From Chloroflexota bacterium (GTDB taxonomy: Bacteria; Chloroflexota; Anaerolineae; Caldilineales; Caldilineaceae), in NCBI GenBank assembly GCA_016199425.1, contig JACQGT010000185.1, forward strand, positions 1-11,451: a stretch of DNA of 11,451 nucleotides. Reading direction: 5' to 3'. The translations under genes were made by a program, and so were the position numbers. This document shows, in pieces, positions 6,106 to 11,451 of this stretch. The notes beneath the pieces were generated by a model. That model did not search any database, was not told where the DNA came from, and worked only from the letters and a program-made list of their open reading frames with translations. How positions within the stretch are numbered: position 1 is the first letter of the stretch; the number at the start of each line of letters is the position of its first letter.

Positions 6106-6220
6106 TCAGTAGCGGCGTGAAGCCACTGCCCTGAAAAAAGGACACGGATGCTCACGGATTCACACGGATTTTCATCCACCGTGGCGTACACCCGCACATG
6201 AGGAACTGATTACTGCTTAC
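6095..6220. repeat. Imperfect inverted-repeat unit (CAGTAATCAGT arms) after pgeF
   Basis: The arms CAGTAATCAGT (6100-6110) and ACTGATTACTG (6205-6215) are perfect inverted copies. Extending to 6095-6113 against the opposite strand of 6202-6220 gives about 16 of 19 matches. The left arm supplies the pgeF stop codon (TAA 6103-6105). Between the arms is low-complexity DNA with CACGGAT repeats and no gene. It could be a non-autonomous mobile element or simply two oppositely placed copies of a short dispersed repeat. The gap 6106-6334 otherwise contains only the promoter at 6281. Confidence 0.5.
6143..6169 (+). repeat. Three CACGGAT direct repeats with 10-base period
   Basis: CACGGAT occurs at 6143, 6153 and 6163, exactly one helical turn apart. 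A related sequence in the other orientation is in the hairpin at 9305-9332 (CACAGATGAACACATCCGTG). This looks like a dispersed non-coding repeat family. A protein-binding array is possible because of the spacing, but nothing else supports it. Confidence 0.5.
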
Positions 6221-6280
6221 CGATAACTACACACTCCGATCCTCTGGTAACAAAGCAGTTTTACCCTTCACCCCTCGCGC

Positions 6281-6292
6281 TTGTGGTACAAT
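6281..6292 (+). promoter_or_regulatory. Extended -10 promoter of the membrane-protein pair
   Basis: TTGTGGTACAAT is identical over 12 bases to the site before the radical SAM gene; the hexamer TACAAT is at 6287-6292. Initiation near 6299 gives a leader of about 36 bases before ATG 6335. It probably drives the single-pass membrane protein gene and perhaps the sensor gene behind it. Confidence 0.6.
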
Positions 6293-6334
6293 GGCAGAGA
6301 GCATCTCTACTGTTCGCAGAGCCATTTGCCGCCT

Positions 6335-7141
6335 ATGACCGAGCCGTCGCTGCTGGAACGTATTTTGCAAAGTTGGGGTCTGGACGGCTTTCCATCCCTG
6401 CAACGGATTGCCGATTCCATGGACCCCATCGCGTGGACGCTTGTACTGTTGCTGGTGGGTGCTGTGTTGATGGCTGTCTATTTCTCGTTGAGTACCCGCT
6501 ATTCTTTCGCAAAGCTGGACGCGGTGGAGGCCACGCCAGAGACGCTTCTCTTCCGGCTGAAGCAGGACCCGGCCCATCTGACACCCCAATCGATTCTCAA
6601 CCGGCTGGGCGGCGAAGCCACGCTGGAACTGCTGGAATTTGGCGATCAGATGACGACGACCAGTTGGCGCTTTCAGTGGAGCGCCATCCGCGAGGAATTG
6701 TTGCGCTTGCTCAGCCGCCAGAATGCCTTTGGCCCGATTCACGTCCTGGCCCGCTACTACCAGTCCACCGACACGGCAGAACCGGATTCCCTGCGCATCC
6801 GGCGCACAGTGCTGATCCACAAATTGGGCCAGCGCCGTTATCTGGAACCGGCAGCGGATGGAACACCGGCCCAGCTGCGCCTGCACCGCCACCCCGCCGA
6901 GCAGATCGGCGAACTGGGCTTCGACGGCCCCACCATCTGGCTGGACGAGGGCCAGGAGATCCGGGATGCGGACGGGCCGCTGGTGGAGATGGATGTAGTG
7001 GACTTTGCCACAGTGGAGGATGCGACTGTGCATCTGCGCATCCAACGCACAGCGACTGCCGGGGGCAGTTTTGTACTGCACCTGGAGAAACGGCGCAAGA
7101 CGTGGATTGTCGTCAACGAATCGATTGAATGGACTTTGTAG
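6335..7141 (+). CDS. Single-pass membrane protein of unknown function
   Basis: A 268-residue protein I cannot assign to a family. A short N-terminal stretch with the segment LLERILQSWGLDGFPSLQRI is followed by one clear membrane helix, residues ~32-52 (AWTLVLLLVGAVLMAVYF). The remaining ~215 residues are soluble. They are rich in charged helices at first (to ~140) and more strand-like later (VDFATVEDATVHLRIQRT, FVLHLEKRRKTWIVVNESI), without cysteine pairs or recognisable catalytic motifs. There is no cleavable signal peptide; the helix would act as an anchor. The start is ATG 6335, since the open frame further upstream runs through the promoter; a later ATG at 6419 is possible but would cut close to the membrane helix. 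It precedes the multi-TM sensor gene by 75 bases in the same direction, so the two may be functionally linked. The TAG stop lies in the left arm of an 18-bp palindrome. Confidence 0.7.
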   Translation: MTEPSLLERILQSWGLDGFPSLQRIADSMDPIAWTLVLLLVGAVLMAVYFSLSTRYSFAKLDAVEATPETLLFRLKQDPAHLTPQSILNRLGGEATLELLEFGDQMTTTSWRFQWSAIREELLRLLSRQNAFGPIHVLARYYQSTDTAEPDSLRIRRTVLIHKLGQRRYLEPAADGTPAQLRLHRHPAEQIGELGFDGPTIWLDEGQEIRDADGPLVEMDVVDFATVEDATVHLRIQRTATAGGSFVLHLEKRRKTWIVVNESIEWTL

Positions 7142-7203
7142 GGGTTTGCGTGCGCAGAATCTGCCGCCAGTGCGAACGCCCTTTGGCGCACGCAAACCCC
7201 TAC
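7138..7203. repeat. 18-bp perfect inverted repeat between the two membrane-protein genes
   Basis: GTAGGGGTTTGCGTGCGC (7138-7155) and GCGCACGCAAACCCCTAC (7186-7203) are exact inverted copies around a 30-base loop. The left arm contains the stop codon (7139-7141) of the upstream gene, and the right arm ends 13 bases before the downstream ATG at 7217. There is no U-run after it, so it is not a standard intrinsic terminator. The GTAGGGG ends resemble dispersed palindromes I associate with Chloroflexota genomes. In mRNA the hairpin would be very stable and could stabilise the upstream message or reduce expression of the downstream gene. Confidence 0.85.
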
Positions 7204-7216
7204 GGAAAAACTCTGT

Positions 7217-9292
7217 ATGGAACCACTTTCTCTCTCTCTGCAGGACCTTCTCATCTTTGCGAACGTCCTGATCTCATCGACTGTTGTCATTCTGGCCTTC
7301 TCCCTGCTGGCCTATACGCTCACCTATAATTTTCGCAATCCGGTGGCTCGGCGTTTCGCCTTTCTGCTGGGACTGGTGATGATTGTCTACTCTGCCGATG
7401 TGGCATTGGCCCGGGTCATTTCGCCTGGTTCGGCTGGCCGCTGGCTGCGTTTTCAGTGGCTGGGCATCGCCCTGCTGCCCTACGCCTATCATACCTTTTC
7501 CAACGCAGTGCTGCGTACCACCAACTACCGCACCGAGCGGCGGCGCTGGGTGAGTCTGATCAGCGGGGTGATTTCAGGCATCAGCGCCTTCTTCGCCCTC
7601 TTCACCAGTCTGCTGGTCAGCCAGGTCAACTACGAACCGCCTATCAGCTATCTGGACGCGGGGCCGCTCTTCTGGCCCTTTGCCACCTTCTTTGCGCTGA
7701 TCGCCCTGCTCTCCCTGCAAAACATCCGCCTGGCCCGCCGCCGCTGTCTGACACCGGAAAGCCGCCAGCGCTTGACCTACCTGCTCCTGGGCTTTATGGC
7801 CCCTGGCATCGGCACTTTCCCCTATCTCATCGCGTTGGGACGCCACACGGCCGGGGCTACCTTCTCCACGCCCATCTTCCTGCTTTCGATTGTGGGCAAT
7901 GGCTTTGTGGCGGCAATGCTGGTGGTGATGGCCTATACGGTCGCCTATTTCGGCGTCTTGACACCGGACCGGGTGGTGCGCTACCGGCTCATCCGCTTCT
8001 TCACCCGGGGGCCAATCGTCGCCATTCTGGTGATTCTGGCGGTACAAACTTTACCTACGGTCGAGCGAATTCTGGGGCTGCCCAGAGATATTGTCCTCTT
8101 CAGCGTCATTACCGGCGTGATTATCACCAGTCAGTTGATCCTGAGCGTGACCAAATCCCTGGTGGATCGGGCCATCTACCGGGAAGACCGGGAGGAGATC
8201 GCCTGGTTGCGGGAGTTGGATCGCCGCCTGCTCACCACCAGCGATCTGCGCCAGTTCTTGGAAAACCACCTGACCAGCCTGTGTGAACTGCTGCGGGTGC
8301 CCGCCGGTTTTGCCGCCGCCACCGTCGGCCCGGATCTGATTCTGGAGGCGGTGGTCGGGTCAGCCGGGACACGGGAAGCGATTCTTGCCGTGCATGACTG
8401 GAGCGACACCCTCAACAGCGCGGTGCGCGCCCGGATGCCCAACGGTGTGGCCCGCCGGGCCGTCACCCCCCGCGAGGCGAACGCGCCCACCATCCAACAT
8501 TTCCGCCCCATCTACCACGCCGGCTATTGGGTCTGGCCGCTGGTGGAAAGCGGAGAGGAGAGCGGTAGGGAGACCGTTCTGGGCATTCTGGGTGTCCAGG
8601 CGCGCAGCCAGGCCGCGCTCTTTACCAACGACGAACAGGTGGTGCTGGACCAGATGATCGACCGCATCGGTCTGGCGCTGATGGACCGCAAGCTGCAAAA
8701 ACAGGTCTTTGTCGCCCTGCGCCGCATCATTCCCGGCATCGACCGCATCCAGCGGATCCGAGGCGTTGTGCCCTATGCCGCGGCCGACACGGACAGCCCG
8801 CCCGCGGAGATGCTGGAGCCTAGCCCGGTCTACAACCCGGAGTTTGAGAGTTGGGTCAAAGATGCGCTCACCCACTATTGGGGCGGCCCGAAGTTGAGCC
8901 ACAGCCCGCTCTTCCAATTGCGAGTGGTCAACCAGGCCATTGAAGATGCCGACGACAACCCGACCAGAGCGTTGCGCCTGGTCCTGGGCCGGGCCATCGA
9001 AAATCTGCGTCCGGACGGCAAACAGGATTTGAGCACCCCCGAATGGTTGCTCTACAACATTCTGGAGATGCGCTTTATCCAGGGGCGCAAAGTGCGGGAG
9101 ATTGCCGAACGGCTGGCCATGAGCGAGAGCGACCTCTACCGCAAGCAGCGGGTTGCCATCGGTCAGGTGGCCCGGGTGCTGACGGAGATGGAGCAGATCG
9201 ACTGGGAAGCGCTCATCAGCCCGCCCGGGCCCGACTCCACCGGCGAACAGAAGCCGGAGACCGCAAGCAATCGGGACAGGCGGCTCAACTGA
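7217..9292 (+). CDS. Multi-TM GAF-domain sensor with sigma-70 region 4-like C-terminus
   Basis: A 691-residue integral membrane protein. Residues 1-315 carry about nine hydrophobic helices (roughly 11-37, 48-65, 80-97, 113-135, 150-168, 186-206, 218-246, 267-283, 290-310), similar to 7TM-type sensor regions of histidine kinases. A linker (RAIYREDREEIAWLRELDRR) leads to a GAF-like domain at ~325-495 (tail NDEQVVLDQMIDRIGLALMD). Next come a conserved-looking block (~545-600) and a C-terminal HTH at ~605-660. Its segment LYNILEMRFIQGRKVREIAE followed by RLAMSESDLYRKQ resembles sigma-70 region 4 or LuxR-like HTHs. There is no histidine-kinase, GGDEF, EAL or phosphatase domain. The likely role is sensing a signal at the membrane and acting on DNA or RNA polymerase, but targets are unknown. 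It lies 72 bases upstream of ftsK. Architecture is read from sequence; the regulatory role is inferred. Confidence 0.78.
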   Translation: MEPLSLSLQDLLIFANVLISSTVVILAFSLLAYTLTYNFRNPVARRFAFLLGLVMIVYSADVALARVISPGSAGRWLRFQWLGIALLPYAYHTFSNAVLRTTNYRTERRRWVSLISGVISGISAFFALFTSLLVSQVNYEPPISYLDAGPLFWPFATFFALIALLSLQNIRLARRRCLTPESRQRLTYLLLGFMAPGIGTFPYLIALGRHTAGATFSTPIFLLSIVGNGFVAAMLVVMAYTVAYFGVLTPDRVVRYRLIRFFTRGPIVAILVILAVQTLPTVERILGLPRDIVLFSVITGVIITSQLILSVTKSLVDRAIYREDREEIAWLRELDRRLLTTSDLRQFLENHLTSLCELLRVPAGFAAATVGPDLILEAVVGSAGTREAILAVHDWSDTLNSAVRARMPNGVARRAVTPREANAPTIQHFRPIYHAGYWVWPLVESGEESGRETVLGILGVQARSQAALFTNDEQVVLDQMIDRIGLALMDRKLQKQVFVALRRIIPGIDRIQRIRGVVPYAAADTDSPPAEMLEPSPVYNPEFESWVKDALTHYWGGPKLSHSPLFQLRVVNQAIEDADDNPTRALRLVLGRAIENLRPDGKQDLSTPEWLLYNILEMRFIQGRKVREIAERLAMSESDLYRKQRVAIGQVARVLTEMEQIDWEALISPPGPDSTGEQKPETASNRDRRLN
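8449..8461. other. SfiI-consensus site GGCC-N5-GGCC, first copy
   Basis: GGCCCGCCGGGCC lies within the GAF-encoding part of the sensor gene and fits the GGCC-N5-GGCC pattern cut by SfiI. If the SfiI-like enzyme keeps that specificity, this site must be methylated in the host. Confidence 0.6.
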
Positions 9293-9304
9293 CGGCTTGA
9301 AGAA

Positions 9305-9332
9305 TAGCCACAGATGAACACATCCGTGGCTA
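9305..9332. repeat. Hairpin repeat between the sensor gene and ftsK
   Basis: TAGCCAC (9305-9311) pairs with GTGGCTA (9326-9332), and inside it GATG (9313-9316) pairs with CATC (9321-9324) around an AACA loop, with one A-C mismatch. It lies 13 bases after the sensor stop. The run that follows is A-rich, with TTTT only at 9339-9342, so it is a poor intrinsic terminator for the + strand. It belongs to the same CACGGAT-like repeat family as 6143-6169. Confidence 0.55.
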
Positions 9333-9364
9333 AAAAACTTTTCACAATAGAGGACCCTCCACCG

Positions 9365-11451
9365 ATGGCGAAGTCTCGTCGCCCGCGACGCACGGACAAA
9401 CCGACAGCCGATCTGAGCAGCCTGCTTGCCGAACTGCGCGCCAATATCAGCAGCGAAGCGCTGGGATTGTTTTTCTTCCTGCTGGGTGGCTATTTTGGCG
9501 TTACCCTCCTGGCGACGACGGAAGGCACAGTCTGGATCGACCGGATGCTGGGCGGCGTTGCGCCCCTGGCCATCGGCGGCCTGCTCCTGCTCGGCGCGGT
9601 GTTGATGCTGGGCGAACGGGCGGGCTATTGGAATCCCCAGGCGATTGTCGGCGGAGAATTACTTTTCTTGGGCTTGACTGGGTTTGCCTTTGTACAAGAA
9701 AACCCAGTCGTCGATTGGGTGCCCCCGGTGGATGGGAGCAGCGGCGGGCTGCTGGGCTGGGGAGTGGGCAGCCTGCTCGTCTCTCTGCTGGGCCGCTGGC
9801 CCGCGGGACTGGTCGCGCTGTTGCTGGCCGGTCTGGGCCTCTATCTGCTCATCCGCCACACGCCCCTGATCTACGCGGTTGGCTATGCGCAACGCTGGCT
9901 GACACCCCGCGGCCTGCTCGCATACTTCGGGATCAGACAACCCAACACGCCCAGCCCGTCTCTGGCAGAGAGACGCCCGCCGCTGCCCAAAGACCCGGCC
10001 CAGAAACGCTCTGCCACGCCCAGCCCAAAGCCGGTTCAGGAACCCCTGCCGCCTATGCCCGCCGCCCCCGCCGCCGAGCGCCCCAAACGCCCGGAAACCG
10101 GCAAACGGCCTGCCCCGACGACCGGCCAGAACAAACTCCAGCCCGTGCGGTCGGCAGGCAATCTCCCTCCCACGGACTTTCTGACCGCGGACGGAGGTCA
10201 ATACGGCAGCCGGGACACGGCGGAGGTTGGCAGGCTCATCGAAGAGACCCTGGCCGATTTCGACATCCCCGTGCAGGTGGTCAATGTGGAGAGCGGGCCG
10301 ACTGTCACCCAATTCGGCGTCAAGCCACTCTACATTGTGCGCGGCGGACAACAACGCAAAGTGCGGGTCAGCCGCATCGTCAGCCTGGCCGACGACCTGG
10401 CCCTGGCCCTGGCCGCGCCCGCCGTGCGCATCGAAGCCCCCGTGCCCGGCTATCCTTACGTGGGCATCGAAGTGCCCAACTCCACCAAAGTGGATGTGGG
10501 GATGCGGGGCATTCTGGAAAGCCAGGCCATGCACAGCCGGGGCGGCGCGCTGCCCCTGGCGTTGGGCCGCGACACGGCCGGCGCGCCGGTCATCAGCGAC
10601 CTGACCCGCGCCCCCCATCTGCTCATCGCCGGTTCCACCGGTTCGGGCAAGTCGGTCTGCATCAACGCCATTGTCATCAGCCTGCTCATGCACCACGGCC
10701 CGGAGAGCCTGCGTTTTGTGATGGTGGATCCCAAAATGGTGGAGTTGCCCGGCTACAACGGCATCCCCCATTTGATTGGCAACGCCATCACCGATGTGGA
10801 GCAGGTGACGGGCGCGCTGGCCTGGCTGCTCCTGCAGATGGACGACCGCTACCAGCTCTTCCGGGAGACGAAAGTCCGCAACATCGCCGCCTACAACGAA
10901 CTGGTGGCCAAACACCCCCAACCCCTCCCCCAGTATGGGGGAGGGGAGAAGCACCCCCACCCCGACCCTCCCCCGTCCCAGGGGAGGGGGCAGCCCCTGC
11001 CCTATCTGGTGCTGGTGGTGGACGAGTTGGCCGATCTGATGATGACCGCGCCGGAGGAGATCGAGCGCCAACTGGTGCGTCTGGCCCAGATGTCCCGGGC
11101 TGTGGGCATCCATCTGATCCTGGCCACTCAGCGCCCGTCGGTGGATGTGGTGACGGGGCTGATCAAAGCCAACTTCCCCACCCGCATCGCCTTTGCCGTC
11201 ACCAGCCAGATCGACAGTCGGGTGATTCTGGACACGCCGGGCGCGGAGCGGCTGCTGGGGCGGGGCGATATGCTCTTTATGCGCCCGGACGCGGCCAAAC
11301 TGGCCCGGGTGCAGGGCTGTTGGGTCTCGGATGGCGAGATTCAAAAAGTCGTCCAGTTCTGGAAGAACCGGGACGCCGAAGAAAACCCCGACGGGCCAAA
11401 GGTGAAGGTTGCCCCCTGGCTGGGGTTGATGGACCGGATGGAGGACGAGGA
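9365..11451 (+). CDS. ftsK: FtsK/SpoIIIE-family DNA translocase, 3' end outside the window
   Basis: The first 695 codons of a septal DNA pump. Membrane helices lie at ~32-53, 62-83, 93-110 and 128-164 (probably two). A Pro/Ala-rich linker covers ~195-270. The alpha domain (~285-410) is followed by the RecA-like motor, with Walker A GSTGSGKS at 423-430 and Walker B LVVDELADLM around D553. The downstream motifs LILATQRPSVDVVTGLIKAN, SRVILD and GAERLLGRGDML are also present. FtsK uses ATP to move chromosome ends through the closing septum and to trigger XerCD recombination at dif. The DNA-reading gamma domain would lie beyond the window. AGAGGA (9349-9354) sits ten bases before the ATG. Residues ~518-543 are an in-frame palindromic repeat insertion in a loop that varies among FtsK proteins. 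The reading frame is continuous to the last base. Confidence 0.93.
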   Translation, partial: MAKSRRPRRTDKPTADLSSLLAELRANISSEALGLFFFLLGGYFGVTLLATTEGTVWIDRMLGGVAPLAIGGLLLLGAVLMLGERAGYWNPQAIVGGELLFLGLTGFAFVQENPVVDWVPPVDGSSGGLLGWGVGSLLVSLLGRWPAGLVALLLAGLGLYLLIRHTPLIYAVGYAQRWLTPRGLLAYFGIRQPNTPSPSLAERRPPLPKDPAQKRSATPSPKPVQEPLPPMPAAPAAERPKRPETGKRPAPTTGQNKLQPVRSAGNLPPTDFLTADGGQYGSRDTAEVGRLIEETLADFDIPVQVVNVESGPTVTQFGVKPLYIVRGGQQRKVRVSRIVSLADDLALALAAPAVRIEAPVPGYPYVGIEVPNSTKVDVGMRGILESQAMHSRGGALPLALGRDTAGAPVISDLTRAPHLLIAGSTGSGKSVCINAIVISLLMHHGPESLRFVMVDPKMVELPGYNGIPHLIGNAITDVEQVTGALAWLLLQMDDRYQLFRETKVRNIAAYNELVAKHPQPLPQYGGGEKHPHPDPPPSQGRGQPLPYLVLVVDELADLMMTAPEEIERQLVRLAQMSRAVGIHLILATQRPSVDVVTGLIKANFPTRIAFAVTSQIDSRVILDTPGAERLLGRGDMLFMRPDAAKLARVQGCWVSDGEIQKVVQFWKNRDAEENPDGPKVKVAPWLGLMDRMEDE
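10916..10990. repeat. G/C-rich palindromic element inserted in frame within ftsK
   Basis: Two hairpin units lie back to back: CCCCTCCCCCA-GTA-TGGGGGAGGGG (10922-10946, a perfect 11-bp stem with a 3-base loop) and CCCTCCCC-N7-GGGGAGGG (10966-10988). They encode PQPLPQYGGGEKHPHPDP followed by PPSQGRG, the kind of low-complexity peptide produced when dispersed C-rich palindromes are translated. The frame is kept, so the motor protein remains intact on both sides. Confidence 0.8.
11293..11305. other. SfiI-consensus site GGCC-N5-GGCC, second copy
   Basis: GGCCAAACTGGCC in the ftsK motor region fits the SfiI pattern. It is 2844 bases from the first copy at 8449. SfiI-type tetramers cut best when two sites can be bridged, so the pair would be a natural substrate if unmethylated. 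Confidence 0.6.

Noticed and set aside
6143..6169. Short direct repeats as a CRISPR array or replication iterons
   Set aside because: Units are only 7 bases with 3-base gaps, there is no cas or replication gene nearby, and the repeat family occurs elsewhere in the window.
6227..7195. A 322-codon minus-strand frame opposite the single-pass membrane protein gene
   Set aside because: It reads through the palindrome and the opposite strand of a promoter and has no recognisable motif. The + strand frame has a promoter and a clean membrane helix, though the + protein is also of unknown family, so this is the least certain rejection.
9305..9342. Hairpin after the sensor gene as a rho-independent terminator
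   Set aside because: The stem is followed by A-rich sequence, not a T-run, and it matches a dispersed repeat family.
10916..10990. Frameshift or assembly error in ftsK at the C-rich stretch
   Set aside because: The frame is the same on both sides, and Walker B follows directly in register, so an in-frame insertion explains it better.
9659..11344. A 561-codon open frame on the minus strand opposite ftsK
   Set aside because: It is a mirror of GC-rich coding sequence. The + strand encodes a clear FtsK with Walker motifs over the same bases, and the minus product is low-complexity His/Gly/Arg-rich with no family resemblance.

Overview
The window reads like chromosomal DNA of a GC-rich bacterium, most plausibly a Chloroflexota member (Anaerolineae/Caldilineae-like). 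The clues are the resemblance of its proteins to families I associate with that phylum, dispersed GTAGGGG-type palindromes, and extended -10 promoters reading TTGTGGTAYAMT. The phylum is an inference. All supported genes are on the + strand.

Layout. (1) 1-309: the first ~80 codons of an IS110-family transposase, cut off. (2) 314-2215: an orphan radical SAM protein with a B12-binding-like N-terminus (TIGR03960-like), whose start codon sits where transcription should begin. (3) 2216-5266: a visibly less GC-rich defence islet. It holds a PIN-domain toxin with a small partner protein, a beta-class (SPPY) DNA methyltransferase carrying an internal helix-turn-helix, a restriction endonuclease of the SfiI family, and an antitoxin gene followed by only the first 29 codons of a RelE/ParE-like toxin. 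(4) 5293-6105: pgeF (YfiH/laccase-domain family). (5) 6095-6334: a repeat-filled intergenic region and a promoter. (6) 6335-9292: a single-pass membrane protein of unknown function, then a nine-or-so-TM protein with a GAF domain and a sigma-70-region-4-like C-terminus but no kinase domain. The two genes are separated by an 18-bp perfect palindrome. (7) 9365-11451: an ftsK/spoIIIE DNA translocase that runs off the window, with palindromic repeat DNA inserted in frame between Walker A and Walker B.

How it fits together. The outer genes (radical SAM, pgeF, membrane sensor, ftsK) look like resident genes. The toxin/antitoxin-RM-toxin/antitoxin block looks acquired: its base composition differs, it consists entirely of addiction and defence modules, one module is decayed, and an IS110 relic lies close by. 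The methyltransferase and SfiI-like nuclease should form one restriction-modification system. Two sequences matching the SfiI site GGCC-N5-GGCC occur in the window itself (8449-8461, 11293-11305), so if the specificity is conserved these must be methylated.

The most interesting items are the SfiI-like RM system with a methyltransferase-embedded HTH and upstream palindromes suggesting autoregulation, the in-frame palindromic element inside the FtsK motor, and the membrane-anchored GAF/sigma4-like protein. No RNA gene or CRISPR array was recognised.
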